Part shown: positions 42,940 to 53,479 of the stretch, piece by piece
Layout: the number at the start of each line of letters is the position of its first letter
Numbering within the stretch: position 1 is the stretch's first letter
Origin: Periplaneta americana
Taxonomy: Eukaryota; Arthropoda; Insecta; Blattodea; Blattidae
NCBI RefSeq assembly: GCF_040183065.1
Contig: NC_091125.1
Coordinates: 111,934,121 to 111,998,120, forward strand
DNA length: 64,000 nucleotides
Direction: 5' to 3'
Program-made: the position numbers and the translations under genes
Notes under the pieces: generated by a model
Databases searched by the model: none
Seen by the model: the letters and a program-made list of their open reading frames with translations, nothing else
Told to the model about the DNA's origin: nothing

Positions 42940-44276
42940 GGCCCGGTTGCAGAAACACCGATCAAATATGTTTGGCGATCAAGGAGGATTTGATTGGCCA
43001 TCAGTTCTATTTCTGTTGCAGAAAGAACAATCAGTATTTGATCGGAGAACAGTCTTCCATCAGATTTGATCAATAGATTTTTGCTGGTTAAGTCACTGAT
43101 CATTGATCAAGTATTTATGTTGTTCTCTTTATAGTGCAGTTACTGTAGTTTATATAGTAAATAGTTATAGCGTAACAATATTGTTTTCGACGTAATGGAT
43201 TCTTCTGATGAAGAAATTTTGGAATGAAGAAATATTATTAAGAAGAAGACATTTCCGTGATAGACATGAATACAGTATTGTTTTTGTGTATAATGGTAGA
43301 GAATTTGAGCAAAGATTTATGTTAAGTAAGGATCCGTATGTTTTGTTACTTTCAAAAATTGAAACAAATATATGTAGACAGACATATCGAAACTTACCAC
43401 TTTCTCCTAACGCTAAGATTTTATGCTGTTGCAATTTTTCAGGCGGTCTTGGGTGATCTTGGGGGGGGGGGGTCCACAAATCAGCTATTTGCCGAGTAAT
43501 TAGGAATGTTACGCATGAAATTGCTTTGTTATCGCACGATCTCATAAAGCCCCCAAACTCAGATAGGGAACGATTTGAAATTCAGAGAGAATTTTCAGCC
43601 ATGTCAGGATTTTCAAGAGTAATTGTTTGTATAGACTGCTCACATCCCCATCCAATCACCTGGTGGAAATGATGCCGAACTTTATCGAAATAGAAAAGGT
43701 TTCTTTTCTGTGAATGTACACCGTCATTGAAATTATGGAATGTTGTAGCCCGTTGTCAGGGTTCTACACACGATAGCACAAAATTTTTAATGGGTAGATT
43801 ACGAGCTCAATTTGTAAACAGAGAGATGGGATATGGAATTCTTTTGGGCTATGGAGGCTATGCATGTTCCAATTTCTTGTCGACTCTTCTAGCAAATCCC
43901 ACGACAGAAGTCCCCTCGCGTTTTTTGTTTGCTTAATTTCTTTCACTATAGGATATAATATATTGTAATCTATATACAAATAGCATCCGCCTGTTTCCTT
44001 TCTACTAAAAGCAACAAAACAGCAAAGCATTCACTTGTTTCCCTAGTCACCGCCCACTTGATGCATTTGTTTCGTGACTTTTAAAGAGCATAAAATTGGC
44101 TGTGGTTACTAAATAGCGCTGTTGTCAAATGCATTTCTTTCTCAAATCAGTATTTAGTAAATCAAGACAAGTTGATTGGAGATTCACGTTCGTGCAACGC
44201 AACGAACAATCAATTAAATCAGACAAACTGATTGGCGATCAGGGACTGATTTTATTTGCGTTTCTGCAACTGGATC
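42940..44276 (+). mobile_element. PIF/Harbinger transposon, TTA target site (1337 bp)
   Basis: Ends GGCCCGGTTGCAGAAACACC and, from the right, GATCCAGTTGCAGAAACGCA are imperfect inverted repeats, flanked by TTA at 42937-42939 and 44277-44279. GATCAAAT/GGCGATCA motifs recur near both ends. The interior has a HARBI1-like pseudogene on the plus strand; the MADF gene is absent. It is a different Harbinger family from the one at 5.1 kb. Confidence 0.9.
43195..43936 (+). pseudogene. HARBI1-like (DDE_Tnp_4) transposase, frameshifted and truncated
   Basis: ATG at 43195 gives MDSSDEEILE and a stop; a one-base shift continues RRRHFRDRHEYSIVFVYNGR, EFEQRFMLSKDPYVLLLSKI and TYRNLPLSPNAKIL, the HARBI1 N-terminal helical region. 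A G10 run near 43462-43471 is associated with another frame change. Then FSRVIVCIDCSHPHP carries the first catalytic Asp (codon 43634-43636), LKLWNVVARCQGSTHDSTKF the second (43772-43774), and RLRAQF..GILLGYGGYACSNF follows, with Tyr where L-L-G-D is usual. The C-terminus with the catalytic Glu is missing. Confidence 0.85.
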
Positions 44277-44457
44277 TTAATCTTTTTTTTTTTTTTTTTT
44301 AGTTGGTTATGTAACGTTTCTGTCTTAATCCAATAATATATAAGGTGTCAATAGAAAACTTCCGAGATTTTAAACCGTTACATCGTTGTTGTCCGTAGTC
44401 GTATGTACTTAATGAAAATGATGGCACTAGAAAGAACAATTAAAAAATTGTATAGCG

Positions 44458-44622
44458 CAGGGCTGGGCAGCAAGAGCGGATTCTACTCTCTCACGGGGAG
44501 CCATATGATTTCTCTTCATCCCCTTTCTTCCCCGCCGAACACCGCGCAGCGTTGATTGAGTGACGGATGAATATTAAGCGTCCCCGTTTAGAGTCTGGTT
44601 CCGCTCTCGATGCCGAAGCCTG
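44458..44622. mobile_element. hAT MITE, 165 bp, perfect 8-bp TSD
   Basis: GTATAGCG at 44450-44457 and 44623-44630 flanks inverted ends CAGGGCTGGGCAGCAAGAGC and (from the right) CAGGCTTCGGCATCGAGAGC. CAGG...-type ends and an 8-bp duplication are typical of hAT. GC-rich relative to the surroundings and without coding potential. Confidence 0.88.
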
Positions 44623-44968
44623 GTATAGCGCATACCTCACAGAAACTCAATGTGCGACTCGCGTGTCACGCAGTAGACATCAAGGCGATATTCCCACCCA
44701 CGCCACAGGCGCTCCAACATAAAATATATACTGTCATTCTCTGAGGAGTTTAGTGCTGAGAGGAATGTGGTTCCAACTAGTCTAGCGCGGTACTGGAGTG
44801 GGAGGGAACAGTGGTAGCGGCAGTCTGGAAGGAAGTACAATCATACTGAAAACATTCGCCCAATTTACGTGAGCTGTATGTCTATTAGTTTTCTAACGTA
44901 TTTTTAGCGAGATAGAGTTACAACCATTCGTACTTACGTGTTCAGAGAAGGAAAGTATTGTAGAAAAT

Positions 44969-45110
44969 TTTATTTATTTATTTATTTATTTGTTTATTTA
45001 TTTATTTATTATTTATTTATTCTGGTGAAGTTAAGGCCATCACACCACCAGAAATACAAATACAATAAAATAAATAAAAAGAAAAATCATAATAAAACTA
45101 CAATAATATA
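44969..45110 (-). mobile_element. LINE 3' tail ending in (AAAT)n
   Basis: Minus strand: TTCTGGTGGTGTGATGGCCT TAACTTCACCAGAATAAATA then AAAT repeats (plus-strand TTTA at 44969-45020). The CTGGT..ATGGCCTTAA motif relates it to the tail at 35506. No reverse transcriptase is attached. 44631-44968 shows nothing further. Confidence 0.65.
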
Positions 45111-46294
45111 AATGAAAAAAAGAATCATACTATAAAATTTAGCGATTAGTAGAATTGAATTAATTTTGTAAAGTAATCAATTTAAATATACTCTACTGCT
45201 GAACTCACTTGAGAAGTAAAACTACTTGATTTGTATTTTAAGATATCACCAACAAATGATTTTCGCATGACATTATAGGAATCTGTTTCTCACGATACCA
45301 ATCACACATATTAAAAAATTCCAATAGAATAAAACCAAAAACTTTTCCACAGCATGGTTCCTTAAAAATGACTTGTAACGGTGAAATATTTAATATGAGT
45401 AATTCATATAATATTAACATAGCTAATATCAGGGAGATGTTTGAGCAAAAATTGCAACAATTTATTTAATATATTAATAACAAAACCATATAGGCCTAGA
45501 TAAACAATATGTATATGAAATATTCACACACTACTACATACTGAAGACTGCATATTTTTGGACGATTAATACTTCCCACTCCGCTCGGCTCGGCTTGGCT
45601 GTAGCAACAAAAGAATCTACCTGCAACCCCCCCCCCCCCGCACCGATGGCAAGAATACCTCAGGTCCCAGCGCTAAACTCATCGGAGGAAGACAGTACTA
45701 GAATGGACTAGATGGCACAGGAGCTGCATAGTAGCGCGATAATAACTTATCTACAACAGGTTTTCTTCTCCTTGAAGAGCGTACTTTCGTCGTAGCTAAT
45801 TTGTTTAGCCTACTCTTCATAAGCCACTGGACAGGTATAAAGTAGCGGGAAAATGTCCACTACAGGATTTTATTTCCTTTAAACGCCTTATTTCCATACT
45901 AGCTTATACTTATTTTTATGAAAGATGAGACATGACAGTTAAGCGGCCGAGCTTGAAACTACAGCGCTATGTTTCCAATATGGACTACCACGCTGTCGCT
46001 GATATGATTGACGTTAGATAGCTGACGTTAAAACATCCATTGACAATTTACGCGAATATAAAAGAAAATATAAAATCGACAGAGAATGAAAGACGAAACA
46101 TATCACTGCAAATAATGTGTGCACAATAAATGTCACGAAAAGAGCTACTGAGCTCTCACACGTGGGAATTGTAATTTTGGCAACTCAACCGTTGTTACCG
46201 TAGCAACAGGCCTAGCACGCTATGTGACATTCAGTGTTTTTCCGATCGCGGTGCTAATGCCATGTCCTATCTTAAAAAATAGATATAGGTCTCT
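45111..46294. other. No gene seen
   Basis: A C run lies at 45626-45639. The neighbourhood 45570-45620 (CTCCGCTCGGCTCGGCTTGG) is GC-rich. I find no motif or pairable transposon end. Confidence 0.4.
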
Positions 46295-46525
46295 TAACAA
46301 GTAGTTAAGAACCTATGGTTCCGTTTTACACGCCACCAGACAGCTATATTTTATAATAGCGGATGAATAGATAATGTCGTCAACAGACTTTTGTTCTCCT
46401 CAGAATATCATACGTTGTTTAACAAGTAAATTAAAGCCTATTGCTCTTTCCACACGCCTGTAGACAGCTGTATATTAATGAGCTAAAGTCCACAATAGGC
46501 TTTTGTTCTCTTTCAAAGTTTACCT
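46295..46525 (+). repeat. Diverged tandem duplication, period about 120 bp
   Basis: Two units share TTAACAAGTA, CACGCC..(C/T).GACAGCT(A/G)TAT and GACTTTTGTTCTC / GGCTTTTGTTCTC. A weaker third relative may start near 45758. No coding potential. Confidence 0.6.
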
Positions 46526-48796
46526 ACTTAAGGAGTAAGTAGTAGCCTACAGCCAGGGTCTCATAATAAGCAAATTATACATTTTAATATTTGTATCAAG
46601 TTTAAACGTCGATTTTTTTAAATAACAAATTAATACAAGAAATAATAACTACACGTTCATAATTATCGTTATCTCATTAGAACTTATCCAAAATTAATTC
46701 TATATGATTTCTCAATGTGATGAATTTAACCCTTGCGGTGTACTTCGGTGAAGTACGGAGGACTTAATTAGTCAAATCCACTCTCATCGCCTTCACGCTG
46801 GGACCTTCTGGAATACGAAAGTGAGAGTGGTGTCCGGAAAGTAACGGGGAGCTACTGAATTTATCTTTCTCAAGAAAAACTGCAAACATAGACAATGTTA
46901 AGATATATGGATCGTATGCGGAAACTAGGAATTGGAGAATGCTGGGTTTGTAGTGAAAGACTTGCCCTTTGGTGGAAAACTATGAATGAATTAATATGAA
47001 AATTAAATATGATTTTTTTATATTTGAATTGAAAGGTATCCGCTGTTTAATAAAAAAATAATATTTGGTTGCACAATAAACTTTCACTTTTGTAAATTCT
47101 CTCAATAATACTAAAAATTTAACTTTAAAACGAGATGCCACTGGCTCACAATACAGTCTGAACTCTTGCGAAACACGTAACATTTACAATAAGAAAATAT
47201 ATGCTCCCTTCATGATAGCCTATCATCAATTTCTGTGTTCGTACCAATATTCCTAGTGTAATAAGAATGCAATATGGTCATCCCTTTCAAAAATTTAATG
47301 AATTTGGTTTCGGGCATTTATTTCGATATACAGGTATATTGTTTATATCAACGTAGAAACTAGCTAGGAACATCAAACCACGCACAGACACTATATATCA
47401 AGGTACAGCAGGTGCTCCTAATTTCGCCATCTAAATTTTATCCAATATTTTAAGCATCATAAACCTGGTGCTTTTCGAAAATAAAAATCAACGTCTTAAA
47501 TTGCTCTTATAAGGCTTATATCAAGAGATTTAATTTGGAAACTACCAATACCAAATTTTACATTTAATTAGAACAAAAGGTCCTGAACTGGCAAAATTAT
47601 TAGTCAGGGTACTGTAATTTCAGCACTTAGTTGTATGTTTCTCTATGAACAGCAATGAATAGGAAATGATATTTTATTCATATATTGAAATACATATTAA
47701 AATAAGACTACAGGAATACAATGTTTTATGGCAAAATAAAACGAAGAAAATTAGAAACCGAAAAGAGAGTTTAATACTGAAATTATTGCGACTGAAAATT
47801 AGAGAAGAAAATTATGGCTTGCAAATTACGAATAAATTTTAGAAAATAGTATTTCGTACATTTTTGGATAACTGTCTTCTTCTGTTAGCCCACTACACTT
47901 TCCGTGCACGTAGCGATGACAATGTCTACAACATCAGGTGGGGAAGCAGTTAAAACACTGCTAAAAGGCAAAAGGTAAAAAATTCCGAATACCTAATATC
48001 TAATTACTACAAAGAACAGAAGACAAAACAATATTTCAAAATAACATGTAACACTGTATACTCTATATCGATTAACAAATTGCTGCGGATGAATACTTTA
48101 CCGGAGACAGTTTATATGTTATCCAGCATTAAATCAACGGATTCTTTATTTAAAATAAAGCACTTCCGTATAACACAGAAACACACTTCGTCTGGTAGGT
48201 ATGCAGAACTTCATAGTGCTATTACCTTTCGTTGTAAATGTCAACTTGCTCAAAAATGGAAGGTGGTGAAATTGCAGAACATGAACAAATTACGTGCGTG
48301 TGCCATATAGGCTATTACAAAAATATGCGTGTGTGCGTGGATATTAAGTCTATTAAAATTATTTCGTGTTTTTTGACTACATTACAGATTTTTCACATCT
48401 GTTTCTAATTTAACATTTTTTCTTTTTCTGTTATGCATAGATGATCGATTTGTAATTTCTGAGTGCAGTGAGAGGTTACAAATTATTGCCAAATGAGGAA
48501 TTATAATATGTGGAAATAAATTTTTTTTGAAGAAAATCTTGTATTAGAGATTATTGCAAAGAATATTTCAAGAATTCTTTATATAGCAAATATAACAGGC
48601 AACACGGGATGAAATACGATGAGAGAAGACAGAGAAAATGAGAAATCTATTCTACACTTGGTTTCTAAATCCGAACGGATCCAAAAGAATCATCTGTGGA
48701 AGCTAATAGTGGCCATGGGATGGCGACGAGAATAATGATGATAGTGGTGATGACGATAATGATGATGACAGAGGAAATTTTGTATTGCAGTTCGAG
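46526..48796. other. No gene seen (2.3 kb)
   Basis: Long AT-rich stretch. Short frames at 46980-47183 (minus) and 48080-48310 (plus) have no recognisable content. A GAT-rich patch is at 48730-48770. This could be unique or anciently decayed sequence. Confidence 0.45.
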
Positions 48797-49034
48797 GGTC
48801 CATGGAAAGAACACGCTAAGTCACTTTTCTTAAAATTTTCAGGAGAGCATTTCTTAACTTTAATACACTTATAAATGCTATGAGTTTACATCTCATTTAG
48901 TTTAATATACCATGTTACAATGCAGGCTTTTTACCATTCTGATTTACTAGAAAGATAGTTCATTTTATGAGTTAGCAGATGGGACCAAAGAACAAAAATC
49001 AACAAAAAGAGACGCAATGTTCTTTCCATGGACC
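48797..49034. mobile_element. MITE-like element, 238 bp
   Basis: Inverted ends GGTCCATGGAAAGAACACGC and (from the right) GGTCCATGGAAAGAACATTG. AT-rich interior, no coding potential. The flanks do not show a convincing target-site duplication, so the superfamily is open. Confidence 0.75.
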
Positions 49035-50483
49035 TTTTAGTTGTCAAAGAAGCCTATTCATTTTTAAGAAATTCTAAGAAGTCTACAACCTTTTGGTTCG
49101 TAAACAAATTCACAAGTCATTGCTCATATCAGGTTATGTAATCTTCAGAAAAACTGTCTTAGGTCATCAAATTTCCCCATTTATACACCCACGTTTTATA
49201 CTGCTTTCTAGACGTGACCTTGCTGTAATATTAATTACCACAGAAATCAGATAACAATAAACTGCATATTATCTCATCGCTGTCAGTTACAGATGAATCA
49301 ACTGAACGCTCTTCGACAAATACAACCAAGTGTGATCAGTAGAAGATTCTGTGTTGTAAACACCAAACAGATAGACAAGTTTTTTTCTGCGTACTTCAAC
49401 TTTACCTGCAATTCGAATTCGACAGGTGCTCTTGTCAAGTACGGTCTCTTTCGAGGCCACCTCCAAAATAAAGCTACAAGACAAAGTTTGCTAATCCAGA
49501 GAGCATCTAAGAACGACACAGTTGACTGGCTTTGTAAATTACATAGACTGAATAAAATGCAAGTCATCGTCCAATGCGCGAATTACAAGGAATGGACCCA
49601 AAAATACTGCGCCAAATTTGGGCAGAAAACACGCATTTCCAGTATCCATATAATCGGAAAAGTCGTTTCTGCCTCACCGCTTGTCTATGTACAGCATTTA
49701 TCCTAAAATATTGAACGGAATTTCTTTATACTCAACAGTATTTATCCGGGAATTATGCACATTAAATGTTAACATTTTAGTAAAAAATTAATAGATCTTT
49801 ATTCTAATCAAAACCTCAAAGTGACCATGAACTCGAAATCTATACCAACGATTTTTCAATTTAGTTTCTTGCATAAAATAAAAACTAGAGTGAAATTCGA
49901 GAAGACGGACGCTATTCAATTTTATTTTAAATATAAAGAGTGTCCCCATGAAATCTTTACAACTTCAAATGTAAATAACAAATTATTGAGACATGATATC
50001 TGGATGCGGTTTTCTGGATATTAATCAGGAACTGTCAAAGTTTTTAGGGGAAATTTGTTGGATTGTTGAAATGCATTTTTGGTTGCAAGTGTGAATTTTA
50101 GTGAAATCTGAAATCTGACACTGAAGGAGATTTGGACACCTCAGAAGACGGTACAATGTGAACTCCGTCAGCGTTCCTCATTCAGAACCAGGAGTATTAC
50201 CCCCGATCTACTAGCAGGTAGATTCTATCGAGTCCAGATAGAGCACATTCTAACCGAGAATGTTGCACAGTGATGCAGTACCATTCGGTATCACCTACGC
50301 TCGTACACCTTATCCTAAAACCATTTCTATGTCGTGAAATGAAGGGAAGGCAGGAGGAGGCTTAAGTGGAGAGTTCGTAGAATTAAATGGGTAACGTGGA
50401 AGAGAAGAGAGAGAGAACCTGTAGAGAAATCATCTTCCGATCTTCTTCACTACAAATATCACTCTAGTAAAAGCCAATGATGT
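49035..50483. other. No gene assigned; one 137-codon open frame
   Basis: 49293-49706 (plus, true ATG) is open for 137 codons; the minus strand over the same place is open for 89 and 65 codons in two frames. The predicted protein has no domain, signal peptide or repeat that I recognise. It may be chance or a decayed exon. Confidence 0.35.
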
Positions 50484-50682
50484 GTCAGAGGAAGAACAAT
50501 AATTGTTTATATACATCTGAAGTCTGATTAGTGTAATATGTCACTATTCAGCGATTTATGCAGTGGAGGGGGAAAAGGAACTGGCCATCCTACTCCATTT
50601 TTTCCTGGCTTAACTGTCTTATTAGTGTCACTTATGAGATTCAAACCTGTCTTCGGACAGTTCACTAAACAATAACAAAAGC
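50484..50682 (+). repeat. Interspersed repeat, copy 2 of 2
   Basis: Matches 873-1070 (GTGTCAGAGGAAGAACAA, CTGAAGTCTGATTAGTGT, CCTGTCTTCGGACAGTT) and is the more complete copy, containing ACTGGCCATCCTACTCC and TTTTTTCCTGGCTTAACTG, which copy 1 has lost. Confidence 0.75.
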
Positions 50683-51374
50683 CGGTGGTTGAACATCAAT
50701 TCATGGAATGGCAAGCCCGTGCTGTAGCTGCAGAAGACGTTTTGAAGCTATTATGTCATTTTATGGGACATTTTAAGAACAATGCATGTGTAGGCCTATA
50801 TTTTACAAATTACAACCAAAATAAACTTTATTTCTCTTACATAATAGGAGCAGCAGTTTGCGGTAAATGACTCCTTTTAAAATAACAAGTTGAGAATTGC
50901 ATAACAGGTAATTGTAAAATAATGATGTAGTGAACTGAGTACCTCTACAGTATTTTTGTTCCTAAGTAGGGGATCAAAATAAATATCATTAACACATCGT
51001 CATACGTTGAATCTAATGGTATGCTACGGTCTCTTGCCAAAGTTTAAGAAGTCTCCCTGATTTTCTAACACGGTCGTTTATAAGCTGCGAGCTCTGATCA
51101 CAATATGTGATCTGGGCTGCCAGTTAAGTATTTATTTCTATACGCTACATGGTGCATGAGTACATCATTGCGTGGAATCTGCAAACCGCATGAATCCTTG
51201 TCGTCAATGTTATGATCTCTATTGTTAAGGGAGAAGTCTAGTTTTGTGCTGGTTTGTCATGGAGATTTTATTGTACATACCCGATATGTTACAGCCTATC
51301 AATAAAAATCGGTAATTCCCTAAGTGGTGTGCGCACTAAGAAATAAAATTTTCAAACCGAGGTTATAAATAAAT
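50683..51374. other. No gene seen
   Basis: One 61-codon frame (50685-50870, plus) has no recognisable content. GATCACAATATGTGATC near 51096-51112 is a short palindrome. Confidence 0.4.
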
Positions 51375-51592
51375 AATTATGATTTATTTAATGACGCTTG
51401 AAACTGCAGAGGTTATATCAGCGTCGCCGGTGTGCCGGAATTTTGTCCCACAGGAGTTCTTTTACATGCCAGTAAATCTGCCGACATGAGCTTGTCGCAT
51501 TTAAACACACCATCAACCTGGGCCGGGGTCGAACCCGCAACCTCGAGTGCAGAAGATCAGCGCAACACCGACTACGCTACCCAGGCCGACAA
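51375..51592 (-). repeat. tRNA-derived SINE, copy 2 (with head)
   Basis: Minus strand: a tRNA-like head CTGGGTAGCGTAGTCGGTG (A-box) and GGTTGCGGGTTCGACCCCGG (B-box) near 51525-51590, followed by a body shared with 4305-4440 (AAAAGAACTCCTGTGGGAC, ATTCCGGCACACCGGCGACG) and ending in TAAATAAATCAT. Confidence 0.85.
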
Positions 51593-52117
51593 CTGAGGTT
51601 ATTTTCAACTATCAAGAATATAGGCCTACACGTTCACTTTTTATTCAATTTTAATTATACAGTGTGATTCATTTGTCACTAACTATTAAGTTTTATACAA
51701 CCCTGGATTTTATACTATACCCAACAAATTGTGGTATCTGTTTCTAGGAGCTTTCAACGTAAATTAGGTGTGAAATTTCTATACCTCCAGAGTGGCTAAT
51801 TCCTCAATTCAAAATAGGCAGTTCTATATTTTATTTAGTTATCAAGGAAAGTTAGCACCAGTCAATATTAGACACTTTCCCTTTTCAAAATGCTAATGAA
51901 ATAAGCACCTATGATAGGTTAAGTTTATTTATTTATACGTATTTACGGTGTTAGTATTGAAAATATAACCATTTTATAATACATACCCGAAGTGCTGGCT
52001 TCACATCGCAGTACATTTGCGACACAGCTGGCGTAGAAACGATGAAGAGAAACCATGTCAAATGTTTCGAGGTTCCCAAATTAAAATAAAAATATTAAGT
52101 AACACAGGCTAGGCCTA
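51593..52117. other. No gene seen
   Basis: AT-rich sequence with no recognised motif. Confidence 0.4.
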
Positions 52118-52200
52118 TGTAGTGTAGGACCCGAACCCACGAAACAATATTAGTTCTACACCTTAATCACTTGGTCTAGTACGACAGGACTAATCCCTTT
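52118..52200 (-). repeat. tRNA-like SINE head fragment
   Basis: Minus strand: CTAGACCAAGTGATTAAGG (A-box-like) and CGTGGGTTCGGGTCCTACAC (B-box-like) with tRNA-like spacing. No SINE body can be followed. Could also be a decayed tRNA pseudogene. Confidence 0.5.
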
Positions 52201-52332
52201 TGCATTTAAAATATGATTACGAGTATTCTGTTTACGGAATTGAATTTTAATGTGCGGCATTGCATAACTTCGTATAAATAAGTGGCCGGTGATTCATCTT
52301 GTAAAGGTCTACATTACTAAATAGCTTATTAC

Positions 52333-53261
52333 TAGACTTCGTTGAATTGCCACACGCAGCATGCAATCAGGTTGCCGTTGTCGGTAGTATAAAAGAGGTG
52401 AGCTACCTCCCGGCCTCGTAGTATAAGCAGTTCATGTTAAGAGATGTCACCGGTCCAAATAGATAGAGCAGCTACAGTTAATGTATACCTATGTAAGTAC
52501 TGGTTTTTGAATTACTGTGATTGGAATAGTCAAAGCTTAACATTTGTTCAGTGCAGACAAGAATTCAATCAAACACACTACAATGAGAGTGTTGCTGTTC
52601 CAAACAATTGCCCATGGAATACCCTTACCCCCGCAGCCAGTACAACTCTCAGAAGCCCTTAGTATAGTATATAAAGTATCACAAACCGTTATCCAAAATA
52701 ACAATTCACTAATTTCAGAAAAATTGAAATGTAAGTTGAGAAACATTATTGCTGAAAATTCTGCCTATTCACAACTTCGTATTATAAATGATGTACTCTC
52801 AGGTCACGACAAGATGTCTGAAGTTGGTGTACTAAAAAGTAGTGACTTTCCGTTCTTCAAATATGCACCTATGACATCGTGTGATGTTGAACGTACATTT
52901 TCCCAATATAAAAACTGTTTGAGTGACCATCGGAGGTTCACTTTGCAGTCGCTCAAAATATACATAACTCTTCACTGCAATGCACATATTCAAGGATGAT
53001 GTGAGTATATTACATTAAATTTTAAGAGTTAATATATCTCACTACAAAATAATTGTGTATTTACATGTCTAGACATTTCCTACTTCAATGACCATTCATT
53101 ACATTTCTTGACTGCAGGATACAGGTTTTATTGTAACCGCAGTATACTGCTCAGTGTTTACATCAGAGGCATACTCCATCCGTTGCACTTCCCCTTCTCA
53201 TACAGTCTATACCGCGTGCATAGTAAACCTTACGATTCTCGTGGCAATTCTACGAAGTCTA
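52333..53261 (+). mobile_element. hAT transposon, deletion derivative (copy B)
   Basis: Same ends as copy A (TAGACTTCGTTGAATTGCCA) with a perfect 8-bp duplication CTTATTAC at 52325-52332 and 53262-53269. 929 bp; compared with copy A it lacks a block inside the transposase (between about 52640 and 52645) and shows many substitutions elsewhere. Confidence 0.93.
52544..52999 (+). pseudogene. hAT transposase fragment, further deleted than copy A
   Basis: A 151-codon frame opening at TTG. It starts like the copy A frame (VLLFQTIAHGIPLPPQPV) and jumps after QPV to QLSEALSIVYKVSQTVIQNN, so the TRWGTW region is deleted in frame. The C-terminus is better preserved: FFKYAPMTSCDVERTFSQYK keeps the conserved Cys-Asp-Val-Glu-Arg that copy A has lost. 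Non-functional. Confidence 0.85.
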
Positions 53262-53479
53262 CTTATTACTATTAGTGTAATTTTTTATTGTCTCATTTAT
53301 CAAATATTGCTATTATGATACTTTTGGTCTTACATTTCTATAGTTTTATTATAATTTAGAATGTTGATACTCCTATTTTAAATCTAAAAAGAACGTTGTA
53401 GTTTGTCTAACAAGATTCAGACAAGGATAACCTGTACGTTCTTATAAGGAGTTCGATCAAAAGCTTTGCATTTTGGAAA

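Noticed and set aside
44458..45660. A larger hAT running from 44458 to the GC-rich patch near 45.6 kb
   Set aside because: The matching inverted end and the 8-bp duplication lie at 44622-44630, which closes the element at 165 bp.
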